Positions 24,229-31,909 of a DNA stretch of 52,823 bases are shown piece by piece. The DNA is taken from the NCBI GenBank assembly GCA_902792515.1, contig CADAZX010000009.1, positions 1-52,823 of the forward strand, read 5' to 3'. The notes under the pieces were generated by a model that saw nothing but the letters and a program-made list of their open reading frames with translations, did not search any database and was not told where the DNA came from. Position 1 is the stretch's first letter. Every line of letters starts with the position of its first letter. This DNA is from an uncultured Ruminococcus sp. GTDB lineage: Bacteria > Bacillota > Clostridia > UBA1212. Both the position numbers and the translations under genes were made by a program.

Positions 24229-26070
24229 ATGTCCGATAACATTAGAAAAATAATGCCCGATAACATTTTTGCGGTAAACATAATCCACCGCATCGAACTG
24301 ACTCCCGAGTACTCTTTGAAAGCGCTCGGCAAAAAGGAGGACACTTCGCAATATAAAGAGGCGTTCGACATCTTCCGCTTTCAGCAGGGGTGCGCGCACA
24401 AATACGGCCTCAAGACTACGATCCAGATGACTTACAGCAGTCTTTTCGTGGACGCAGCTGTCGAGGAGGCTCTCAGGGACAGCCGGGAATACGGCGACGA
24501 GATAGGCGTGTCGCTGCTCGGCCTGCCTTGCCCGGAATTTAAAAAGAAGTACAAAACCGAGGACTTCTGCATCTGGATGTTCGACGAGGAGACGAAAAAG
24601 AGCATTATCGACGACGTTTTCGGCCTTTTTCACGAGAAATTCGGTTTCTGGCCGGAGTCTACGAGCAGCTACTTTCTCGACAACGTCTGCATCAACTACA
24701 TTCACGAAAAATACCCTTCGGTGAAGTGCGCCGTTGCCGCCTGCTGGGAGGAGGGTCCGAAGGCCTACCACACCTGCAACAACTCGTGGTACACGTTCCT
24801 GGACGGCGGTACTTGGAACCCCTGGATCCCCTCAAAAATCAACTCCCACTGTCCCGCCTCGAGCGCCGGGGACGACGCCGGAATCGTGGCGATCCCGCAC
24901 CTTTCGCGCGACCTTCTTGCATGCTTCGACGGAAACGGCTCGAACTTCGGCACGCACCCGCAGAACGTTCTGCGCGGCATGATCTACTACGACGACAACG
25001 GCTCCGTCGAGTACCCGTACCTCTACAACCTCGTGGACCAGTACCGCCACCTCGCGAAGTACAACAACGGCTACTCGTACAACATGATGTACGTCGGCCC
25101 CGGCTGGCTCAACAAGGCCGGACGCTGGGAATGCCCCTACGAGACGCTCGCGAAGTCCTACGACGACGGCATGAAATACTACGGCAAGCTCAAGAAGGAG
25201 GGGCGTCTGCTCGACCTTACGATGAGCGAATTCGCCGGTTTTTACAGAGAAAAGCACCCTGACTACAAAACCGCGGAGTGCGCGCTCTGGAAGGACATTC
25301 TGTACGGTTCCGACCGTTCGCTTTTCTGGTACGCGGATCCTTCGATGCGCTGCTGCCTCGACTTCAACCAGGGCGGCGCCGTTATCGACATGAGACCTTA
25401 CGAGGGAAGGATCCCGCAGCGCGTGGGCATAGGGACTGAAAACGTTTTCGACGCGTCCTACCCGTACCTTATCCAGATGAACTACAGGGCGGGCTACTTT
25501 ACGCACTACGCCGGCGCGGGAACAGTCAAATCGGCGAAAATAAGATTCCGCGGCGAAGAGGCCGACCTGTGCCTCACGAGAACGGCGGCGACTTTCGAGC
25601 GTTTTGAGGGCGGCGTGAAGCTCACGACAAACCCTGTCACGCTTGTTCTCGGCGGGAAAGAGATCGTTGTTCAGTCGGTATTCACGTTCCGCGAGGGCTG
25701 CGCTTCCATAGAGACCGAGCGGAGGATACTTTCGGATCTTGGCGGAGAGGAAGTTGAGATCGAAGAGTACTTCACCGGCGCTTTCGGGACGACCGAGTAC
25801 CAGCGGCCGATGGACCGCGTTTCGTTCGAGCTGGACGGACAAAAAATGGACTACAAATATAAGGGCAGGTACCTTTCGACGGATAAGCGCGACGTGAAGG
25901 GCCGCGTTGAAATTCCCGATGTTTACACGGTCATCGAGGCGGAAGGCGATTCGGACCGGATGAACCTCCAGGAGGGGATCGCGTTTTCGCCCGTTTTCCA
26001 CATCCGCCAGTTCAAATCTCTCAAGGAAGGAGCGATGAAAACATGTCTCAGGCTTCAAAAGGAAAACTGA
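24229..26070 (+). CDS. Unrecognised 613-residue cytoplasmic protein, possible glycoside hydrolase
   Basis: I cannot assign this protein to a family with confidence. There is no signal peptide. The first 350 residues read like an alpha/beta barrel of the polysaccharide deacetylase/GH38/GH57 kind: KYGLKTTIQMTYSSLFVD, EYGDEIGVSLLGL, FGFWPESTSSYFLDN and GIVAIPHLSRDLLACF, with several acidic and His residues that could be catalytic. The last 230 residues look like an all-beta sandwich, as in many glycosidases that end in a substrate-shielding domain. Cysteine is frequent. It lies 79 bp after malQ with AGGAG upstream of the ATG, and its end overlaps the next gene. Context between a glucanotransferase and a galactanase suggests oligosaccharide cleavage in the cytoplasm. 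Confidence 0.6.
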   Translation: MSDNIRKIMPDNIFAVNIIHRIELTPEYSLKALGKKEDTSQYKEAFDIFRFQQGCAHKYGLKTTIQMTYSSLFVDAAVEEALRDSREYGDEIGVSLLGLPCPEFKKKYKTEDFCIWMFDEETKKSIIDDVFGLFHEKFGFWPESTSSYFLDNVCINYIHEKYPSVKCAVAACWEEGPKAYHTCNNSWYTFLDGGTWNPWIPSKINSHCPASSAGDDAGIVAIPHLSRDLLACFDGNGSNFGTHPQNVLRGMIYYDDNGSVEYPYLYNLVDQYRHLAKYNNGYSYNMMYVGPGWLNKAGRWECPYETLAKSYDDGMKYYGKLKKEGRLLDLTMSEFAGFYREKHPDYKTAECALWKDILYGSDRSLFWYADPSMRCCLDFNQGGAVIDMRPYEGRIPQRVGIGTENVFDASYPYLIQMNYRAGYFTHYAGAGTVKSAKIRFRGEEADLCLTRTAATFERFEGGVKLTTNPVTLVLGGKEIVVQSVFTFREGCASIETERRILSDLGGEEVEIEEYFTGAFGTTEYQRPMDRVSFELDGQKMDYKYKGRYLSTDKRDVKGRVEIPDVYTVIEAEGDSDRMNLQEGIAFSPVFHIRQFKSLKEGAMKTCLRLQKEN

Positions 26071-26303
26071 ACTACCGCTGTCCGGCGTGCTTTATGCGCG
26101 ACATCGACATGGATATGTTCTTCGACCCGGACAAAAAAGAGTACTACTGCCTGCGCTGCAGCTTCAGAGGCTCCGAGGAGAGGGTGCTCGAGCTGAACGA
26201 ACAGGCGCGCTACAGGTACAAGCGACTGAAGATGAGGGTGACCGATTTCGGCGAGGACAACGAACCGCCGGTTTTCGCGGAGCACAGGCGCGGGGAACAG
26301 TGA
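26043..26303 (+). CDS. Small zinc-ribbon protein
   Basis: An 86-residue hydrophilic protein with one four-Cys zinc-binding pattern: CPAC near residue 14 and CLRC near 37. The rest is charged and probably helical (EERVLELNEQARYRYKRLK). It overlaps the end of the 613-residue gene by 28 nt in another frame, and AAGGAG lies 10 nt before its ATG within that gene, so translation is probably coupled. Zinc ribbons of this size often bind nucleic acid or a protein partner. Its role in a sugar operon is unknown. Confidence 0.75.
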   Translation: MSQASKGKLNYRCPACFMRDIDMDMFFDPDKKEYYCLRCSFRGSEERVLELNEQARYRYKRLKMRVTDFGEDNEPPVFAEHRRGEQ

Positions 26304-26369
26304 TCCGTTGTAAGAATTATCAAAAATGTTGCGGGCCCGCGGAAGGCTTTTGTTAACAGAGGTTTTAAA

Positions 26370-27491
26370 ATGTATCTCGGAGTAGACGTTTCAAGCTACA
26401 TAGAAGAAAAGAACGCCGGCGCGGTTTACCGCGTCAAAGGGCGGGAGAAGGACCCGCTTGACGCTTTTCGCGAAAACGGCGTTTCTTACGCTCGTCTGAG
26501 ACTGTGGGCGAGACCTGTTTCCGACGCCGGAGAGCCTTATCTCGGAGGAGGCTGCGACCTCGCGAGAATGCTCGAGACAGCGGAGATCTGCGCGTCCAAA
26601 GGCTTTAAGATCCTTCTCGATTTCCACTATTCGGACTTCTGGGCGGACCCCGCGAAGCAGTTCGTTCCCAAAGACTGGGCATGCCTCGCTTTCGAGGGCT
26701 TAAAGCGCCGCGTTTACATTTATACTAAGGAGACTCTGCAAGCGTTCAAAAAACGCGGGATCGAGGTCGCCGCCGTTCAGCCCGGAAACGAAGTCACCAA
26801 CGGAATGCTCTGGCCTCACGCGAGGATCGTTCGCGACGAAGGAGAGGCCGTCAGAAATGCGGGTTACGGGAATTATGCGGAGATTGTAAAAGAGGCGATA
26901 AAAGCCGTGAGGGAGGAGCTCCCGGCGGCAGCTGTCATGATACACCTGGAGAGCGCCTGCAACACCGAGCTTATCCGCGAGTTTCTGACGGAAACCGCAG
27001 GGAACAACGTATGTTACGACACCGTCGGGCTCTCTTATTACCCTTATTGGCACGGAAAAGAGGAGAACCTCTTCGAGACCGTCCGGATGTGCCGCGAAGA
27101 GTTCGGCAAAAATGTCGTGATTGCAGAGCTGGCGTACGCTTTCACCGGAGAGGACTACCTCGAAAACGGCGCCGGCGCGCTCGCGGTCGACAATAAAAAA
27201 GCGGCCGGCGCGGATCTTTATTTTCCGTTCCCGCTGACGCCGGAAGGTCAGGAATCGTTCGTGAAACGTTTTCTCCGCGGAGCGGAAAAGGCGGGAGTCG
27301 ACGGGGTTTACTACTGGGAGCCGGCGTGGCTCGCAGCCGACGGCATCTGCTGGTCTTCGGAGGCGGGGCAGGCGTACATCCGCGAGACCGGAAAACCGAC
27401 AAGAAACGAGTGGGCGAACCAGTGCCTGTTCGACTACGGAGGAGAGGCTCTGCCGGCGTTTTTCGCATATAAAACCGGCGGCGGGTTCTGA
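26370..27491 (+). CDS. Intracellular GH53 endo-beta-1,4-galactanase
   Basis: A 373-residue (beta/alpha)8-barrel of glycoside hydrolase family 53, which cleaves beta-1,4-galactan and galacto-oligosaccharides. Typical segments are GVDVSSYIEEKNAG at the N-terminus, YARLRLWARP, LLDFHYSDFWADPAKQ, acid/base Glu141 in QPGNEVTNGMLWP, YYPYWHG, nucleophile Glu253 in VIAELAYAF and YYWEPAWL near the end. There is no signal peptide, unlike the second GH53 at 33139, so it should process imported galacto-oligosaccharides. It is last in the malQ operon, with AGAGG before the ATG and a strong terminator after it. Confidence 0.93.
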   Translation: MYLGVDVSSYIEEKNAGAVYRVKGREKDPLDAFRENGVSYARLRLWARPVSDAGEPYLGGGCDLARMLETAEICASKGFKILLDFHYSDFWADPAKQFVPKDWACLAFEGLKRRVYIYTKETLQAFKKRGIEVAAVQPGNEVTNGMLWPHARIVRDEGEAVRNAGYGNYAEIVKEAIKAVREELPAAAVMIHLESACNTELIREFLTETAGNNVCYDTVGLSYYPYWHGKEENLFETVRMCREEFGKNVVIAELAYAFTGEDYLENGAGALAVDNKKAAGADLYFPFPLTPEGQESFVKRFLRGAEKAGVDGVYYWEPAWLAADGICWSSEAGQAYIRETGKPTRNEWANQCLFDYGGEALPAFFAYKTGGGF

Positions 27492-27497
27492 CTTTGC

Positions 27498-27544
27498 GGC
27501 GCGGCCCTTTAAATATTGAGGGCCGCGCCTGTTTTAATTTTTTT
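27498..27544 (+). terminator. Terminator of the malQ-GH53 operon
   Basis: Perfect 11-bp arms GGCGCGGCCCT and AGGGCCGCGCC, followed by TGTTTTAATTTTTTT. Confidence 0.9.
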
Positions 27545-27570
27545 GTATAATTTTCCAATTTGATTTCCGC

Positions 27571-27620
27571 TTAAAAACCGCGGGAATTCCTTAAAAACTC
27601 TTTAAAAACCCTTTAAAACC
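27571..27620. repeat. Phased A-tracts upstream of the ABC-operon promoter
   Basis: TTAAAAAC-type tracts begin at 27571, 27591, 27602 and 27613, spaced 20, 11 and 11 bp, close to whole helical turns. They should bend the DNA or act as an UP-like element about 25 bp before the -35 box. Confidence 0.5.
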
Positions 27621-27642
27621 GCGGATCGCGGAAAAATAGTTG

Positions 27643-27671
27643 TTGCAAACCGTTTGCGGAAATGATAAAAT
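27643..27671 (+). promoter_or_regulatory. Promoter of the oligosaccharide ABC operon
   Basis: TTGCAA (27643-27648), 17 bp, TAAAAT (27666-27671). The -35 and spacer are covered by an inverted repeat, which predicts repression by a LacI-type protein. Confidence 0.75.
27645..27657. promoter_or_regulatory. LacI-family-like operator
   Basis: GCAAAC-C-GTTTGC is a perfect 6-1-6 inverted repeat close to the GCAAACGTTTGC sites of LacI-family sugar regulators such as MalR, with one extra central base. It overlaps the -35 box. The regulator gene is not in the window. Confidence 0.6.
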
Positions 27672-27699
27672 ATGCTTACAAAGTGTGCGATACGATAAT

Positions 27700-27721
27700 C
27701 ACCGTCTGTTTTCAGGCGGTG
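27700..27721 (+). other. Leader hairpin before the binding-protein gene
   Basis: CACCGTCTG, loop TTTT, CAGGCGGTG: 9 bp with one G-U pair, and no T-run after it. It could stabilise the mRNA or mark a regulatory leader. Confidence 0.4.
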
Positions 27722-27773
27722 TAGTGCGCCCACAAATCAAATACAACTAATTATTTACATTGGAGGAATTATA

Positions 27774-29321
27774 ATGAAAAAAATTTTTGCAGTTCTTCTT
27801 GCCGTCGCGATGGTTCTCGCCATGGCAGCTTGCAGCGGCAATAAAGGACCCGCGAAGACCTATGACGTGACGATCTGGGTTTCCGAAGTCGAAGGCGTAA
27901 AAGAGCTCACTCTTCAGCAGGTTGAAGCTTTCAACAAGGCCAACAGCGACATTCAGATCAACGCGACCGTTGAGGGCGTTTCCGAGGCAAATTCCGCAAC
28001 GCAGATGCTCACCGACGTTGAGACCGGCGCCGACATTTACTGCTTCGCTCAGGACCAGCTCGCCCGTCTTATCCAGGCAGGCGCTCTTGCAAAACTTGGC
28101 GAAGGTACGGCTAAGAAAGTTAAAGATGAGAACTCCGCGGCCTCCGTTTCCTGCGCAACGTTCGGCGACGTTCTTTACGCCTTCCCGATCACCGATGACA
28201 ACGGCTACTTCATGTACTATGACAAATCCGTCGTCTCTGATGACAAGGTAGACAGCCTCGAAGACCTGATCAAGGTTTGCGAAGACAACAACAAGCTCTT
28301 CTCGTTCAACCTCGAAGGTTCCGCGTGGTACGCCGCATCCTTCTTCTTCGCTACCGGCTGCGTTTCCGACTGGACGACCGACAGCGAGGGCAACTTCATC
28401 GAAGTCAACGATACGTTCAACTCCGAAGCGGGACTCATCGCTCTCGAAGGAATGCAGAAGCTCGTCAAGTCCAAGTGCTTCAACAGCTCCGATAGCGCTT
28501 CCGACTTCAGCGCCAGCTCCGCTGTAGTTGTTTCCGGTACGTGGGATTACAAAAACGCGAAAGCCGCTCTCGGCGACAACTTCGGTGTTGCGGATCTTCC
28601 TTCCTTCACAGTGGGTGGCAAGTCCTACCACCTCGGCTCCTTCAACGGATGCAAGCTCATGGGTATGAAGCCCCAGTCCGACACAGCGAAGGCTGCCGCC
28701 ATCCAGAGACTCGCTTACTACCTCGCCGGCGAAGAGTGCCAGATGGGCAGATTCGACGCGAAGGGATGGGGCCCGTCCAACAAGAAGGTTGCCGCTTCCG
28801 ACAAGGTTGCTTCCGACCCGACTCTCGTAGCTCTCGCAGCGCAGAACGCGTACGCGAAGCCGCAGGGCCAGATCCACGGCTCCTGGTGGGACATCGGCAA
28901 GGCTATCGCCACCAACCTTAAGGCAGGCGACGGCTCCGCCGCAGCGAGACAGGCCGTTCTCGACGCTTACAAAGATTCGATGACAGCTCTGTTCAACATG
29001 TCCGAAGACGATAAGAACGCATTCTCCGTAATCGGCGGTTTCGAGGGTTCCGGCTGGAACACCGACATCGACATGAAGAAAGTCACCGTTGACGGCACCG
29101 TTGAGACTTGGAAGACCGACAAGGCCATCACGTTCAACGCCAACGACGAGCTCAAGATCCGCCAGGGTCACAGCTGGGACAACGCTCTCGGCGCAACAAA
29201 CCCGGGCACGCTCAGCAGCAACGACGGCAACTTCGTGGTTACCGAAGCCGGCGACTGGTTCGTAGTATTCGTTTACAACTCTGCGGACAACACCGGTACG
29301 ATTTCACTTTCTGCAAACTAA
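27774..29321 (+). CDS. Oligosaccharide-binding lipoprotein with C-terminal SusE/SusF-like module
   Basis: A 515-residue extracellular solute-binding lipoprotein of the maltose-type (family 1) class. The lipobox is AMAAC with Cys20. Residues of about 30-410 form the two-lobed binding fold (DVTIWVSEVEGVKELT, YAFPITDDNGYFMYYDKS, SGTWDYKNAKAALG, FNGCKLMGMKP). The last 100 residues (about 416-515) are a separate beta-sandwich module whose pattern, VIGGFEGSGW ... DELKIRQGHSWDNALG ... NFVVTEAGDWFVVF, resembles the starch-binding repeats of Bacteroidetes SusE/SusF. That extra module is unusual for an ABC binding protein. GGAGG precedes the ATG, and a strong attenuator separates the gene from its permeases. 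Confidence 0.88.
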   Translation: MKKIFAVLLAVAMVLAMAACSGNKGPAKTYDVTIWVSEVEGVKELTLQQVEAFNKANSDIQINATVEGVSEANSATQMLTDVETGADIYCFAQDQLARLIQAGALAKLGEGTAKKVKDENSAASVSCATFGDVLYAFPITDDNGYFMYYDKSVVSDDKVDSLEDLIKVCEDNNKLFSFNLEGSAWYAASFFFATGCVSDWTTDSEGNFIEVNDTFNSEAGLIALEGMQKLVKSKCFNSSDSASDFSASSAVVVSGTWDYKNAKAALGDNFGVADLPSFTVGGKSYHLGSFNGCKLMGMKPQSDTAKAAAIQRLAYYLAGEECQMGRFDAKGWGPSNKKVAASDKVASDPTLVALAAQNAYAKPQGQIHGSWWDIGKAIATNLKAGDGSAAARQAVLDAYKDSMTALFNMSEDDKNAFSVIGGFEGSGWNTDIDMKKVTVDGTVETWKTDKAITFNANDELKIRQGHSWDNALGATNPGTLSSNDGNFVVTEAGDWFVVFVYNSADNTGTISLSAN

Positions 29322-29358
29322 AGCTTTTGGTTGCTTAGCGATAAGTGATAACTAAGAG

Positions 29359-29393
29359 CGGGGGTTGGGGTTTCGCCCCGGCCCCCGTTTTTT
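29359..29393 (+). terminator. Intercistronic attenuator between binding protein and permeases
   Basis: CGGGGGTTGGGG and CCCCGGCCCCCG form a 12-bp stem with two G-U pairs around TTTCG, followed by TTTTTT. Partial read-through would keep the binding protein in excess. Confidence 0.85.
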
Positions 29394-29408
29394 ACAGGCG
29401 GAGGGTTT

Positions 29409-30938
29409 ATGAAAAAAAAGGAAGGCCTTGAATACCTGAAAATGGGCAGATTTGCCAGGTTCTGGTATTCGATATGGATGTTTATATGTTCTATGCCGGG
29501 CCGTATCGTCAACCTCGCCAAAAAGATCTGGACCGCGATCAAAAAGGCCGGAATCTGGATCTACAGCGAAGTCAAGGACATAATCATGACTTTCGTTCAC
29601 GGCGACTGGAAGACCCGGACATCTTACCTGATAATGGGTTTTGGCAACATCGCGAGAGGGCAGGTGCTTCGCGGCATATTGTTCCTTCTCTTTGAAGCCG
29701 CGTTTATTTTCTTTATGATTTTCAGCGGCGCCCACTGGCTCTCGCTTTTCGGAACACTCGGAAAGACGGAGCAGGGCAGGCACTACGACGAGATCAACGA
29801 CGTGTGGGTCACGTCCGAGGGAGACAACTCGTTCAAGATCCTTCTCTACGGAATACTCACGCTGATTTTCTGCGCCTGCCTGATCTACACCTGGCGCCTC
29901 AATATTAAACAGAACAAAATCGGTCAGCAGCTCGAAGCGGACGGTAAGAAGCTCAAGAGCGGTAAGGACGACCTTCGCTCCCTTGTCGACGAACAGTTCC
30001 ACAAGACGCTTCTTGCGCTCCCTCTCACGGGTATTCTCATGTTTACGGTGCTGCCGATCATCTTTATGATCCTCGTCGCGTTCACGAGCTACGACGGCGT
30101 CAACAACGGCTTTTCGAAGCTGTTCACGTGGATAGGCCTTGACAACTTCAACGCATTGCTCACGCTCGCCGACTCGTCCGGCAACAGTATTTCATATACG
30201 TTCGGCGAGGTACTCACGTGGACGCTTATCTGGGCGTTCTTTGCGACGTTCACAAACTACTTCCTCGGTATGCTTGTCGCTCTCGCGATCAACAAAAAGG
30301 GCATCAGGCTGAAGAAGCTCTGGCGCGGCATTCTTGTTCTTACCATGGCGATCCCGCAGTTCATTTCGCTGCTCTACATTTCGCACATGTTCGACAAGAA
30401 CGGTATGGTCAACAACGTTCTTGTCAACCTCGGGTGGATCACCGACAGGATCAATTTCTGGGAAAACGGCATGACCGCGAGAATACTCGTAATTCTTATC
30501 AACGTCTGGGTAGGTATTCCTTACCTGATGCTGATGATAACGGGCGTTTTGATGAACATTCCGCAGGACCTCTACGAGTCGGCGAAGATCGACGGCGCGA
30601 ACGTGTTCCAGCAGTATCAGAAGATCACGCTTCCTTACGTTCTTTTCGTGACAGGACCGTACCTTCTTACGAGTTTTACCTCAAACATCAACAACTTTAA
30701 CGTCATCTACCTTTTGACGGACAGCGTGAGGGCGAACGCCAAGCTCACGGTAAACGGTCAGGCGGTCAAAGACACAGACCTCCTGATCACTTGGCTGTTC
30801 AACCTGACCACAGGCGCAACGGCGGACTACAAGCTCGCGTGCGCGATCGGTATTTTGATATTTATCGTTATCGCGATAATTTCGCTGATCGTGTACAACA
30901 TTCTGCCGTCTAACAAAAACGAGGAGGATTTTTCATAA
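29409..30938 (+). CDS. Oligosaccharide ABC transporter permease (MalF-like)
   Basis: A 509-residue membrane permease. The N-terminal 200 residues hold two additional hydrophobic segments (about 95-115 and 155-175) and charged loops. The conserved permease core begins near residue 200, with the ATPase-contacting EAA loop in ESAKIDGANVFQQYQKITLP. The length is close to that of MalF, longer than the usual 300-residue MsmF. GGAGG precedes the ATG, and the stop overlaps the next start by 1 nt. It works with the following MalG-like permease and ATPase. Confidence 0.93.
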   Translation: MKKKEGLEYLKMGRFARFWYSIWMFICSMPGRIVNLAKKIWTAIKKAGIWIYSEVKDIIMTFVHGDWKTRTSYLIMGFGNIARGQVLRGILFLLFEAAFIFFMIFSGAHWLSLFGTLGKTEQGRHYDEINDVWVTSEGDNSFKILLYGILTLIFCACLIYTWRLNIKQNKIGQQLEADGKKLKSGKDDLRSLVDEQFHKTLLALPLTGILMFTVLPIIFMILVAFTSYDGVNNGFSKLFTWIGLDNFNALLTLADSSGNSISYTFGEVLTWTLIWAFFATFTNYFLGMLVALAINKKGIRLKKLWRGILVLTMAIPQFISLLYISHMFDKNGMVNNVLVNLGWITDRINFWENGMTARILVILINVWVGIPYLMLMITGVLMNIPQDLYESAKIDGANVFQQYQKITLPYVLFVTGPYLLTSFTSNINNFNVIYLLTDSVRANAKLTVNGQAVKDTDLLITWLFNLTTGATADYKLACAIGILIFIVIAIISLIVYNILPSNKNEEDFS

Positions 30939-31894
30939 TGAGTATTGAGCAAATGAAAACAAAATCCCGCGTTAAAAAACTGGTTAGAGAGAAGCAGAAG
31001 GAGAGGCGCCAAAAGCAGCACATCGGCCTGAAAACGTCGAGAATCGTCAGCAACACGATTATTTACATCATTCTCGTCGTGATCATGGTCGTCTGGCTCG
31101 TACCGTTCTTCTTCCTGCTCATGGACTCGTTCAAGTGCGACATAGCCGCCGACGGCGAGACCAGGGTCACGTGGCAGAGCGACACGATCATTCCGAAGAA
31201 GTTTGGATTCGACAACTACGTCGACCTGTTTACGAAGACGAAATTCCCGAGGTGGTTCATTAACACGACGCTTGTCGGACTCGCGTGCGCGGTGCTCCAG
31301 ACGACGATGATCCTGCTGATGAGCTACGCGCTGTCGAGACTCCGCTTCAAAGGGAGAAAATTCCTGATGAACTTTATGCTCATCCTCGGAATGTTCCCGG
31401 GCTTCCTCTCGATGATCCTTCTTTACAAGCTCCTGTCCGACTGGGGACTTACCCAGGACAACTCGATTTTCGGTCTGATCCTGGTCTACTGTGCTTCCAG
31501 CGGTATGGGCTACTACATCTCGAAGGGCTTTTTCGACACGATACCGCGCTCTCTTGACGAGGCGGCGAGAGTCGACGGCGCTACGAGGGCGCAGGTGTTC
31601 TCGAAGGTCATTTTGCCGCTGTCGAAGCCTATTCTGATCTACACGGTCCTGACCGCGTTTATGGCGCCCTGGGGCGACTTCATGTTCGCCTCGTACATCG
31701 CTCACACGAGGGACGTAGGAAAAAACGTCGCGGTAGGTCTTCGTGATCTGATCTCGACGGCATCGGGAATGGCGGACCACTACACGTGGTTCTGCGCGGG
31801 CGGCGTAATCGTCGCGATACCGATAACGCTTCTGTTTATGTTCCTTCAAAAGTACTATGTTGAAGGCGTCACAGGCGGCGCGGTTAAAGGATAA
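30938..31894 (+). CDS. Oligosaccharide ABC transporter permease (MalG-like)
   Basis: A 318-residue permease with a very basic N-terminal tail of about 30 residues, six hydrophobic segments and the EAA loop DEAARVDGATRAQVFSKVIL. The MalG-typical C-terminal part ends VEGVTGGAVKG. Its start overlaps the MalF-like stop (TAATG), so translation is coupled. Confidence 0.94.
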   Translation: MSIEQMKTKSRVKKLVREKQKERRQKQHIGLKTSRIVSNTIIYIILVVIMVVWLVPFFFLLMDSFKCDIAADGETRVTWQSDTIIPKKFGFDNYVDLFTKTKFPRWFINTTLVGLACAVLQTTMILLMSYALSRLRFKGRKFLMNFMLILGMFPGFLSMILLYKLLSDWGLTQDNSIFGLILVYCASSGMGYYISKGFFDTIPRSLDEAARVDGATRAQVFSKVILPLSKPILIYTVLTAFMAPWGDFMFASYIAHTRDVGKNVAVGLRDLISTASGMADHYTWFCAGGVIVAIPITLLFMFLQKYYVEGVTGGAVKG

Positions 31895-31909
31895 AGGAGG
31901 AGGCGGCAA

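Noticed and set aside
27641..27660. CcpA cre site at the ABC-operon promoter
   Set aside because: The central CG of the cre consensus is shifted by an extra C. The perfect odd-spaced inverted repeat fits a local LacI-family operator better.
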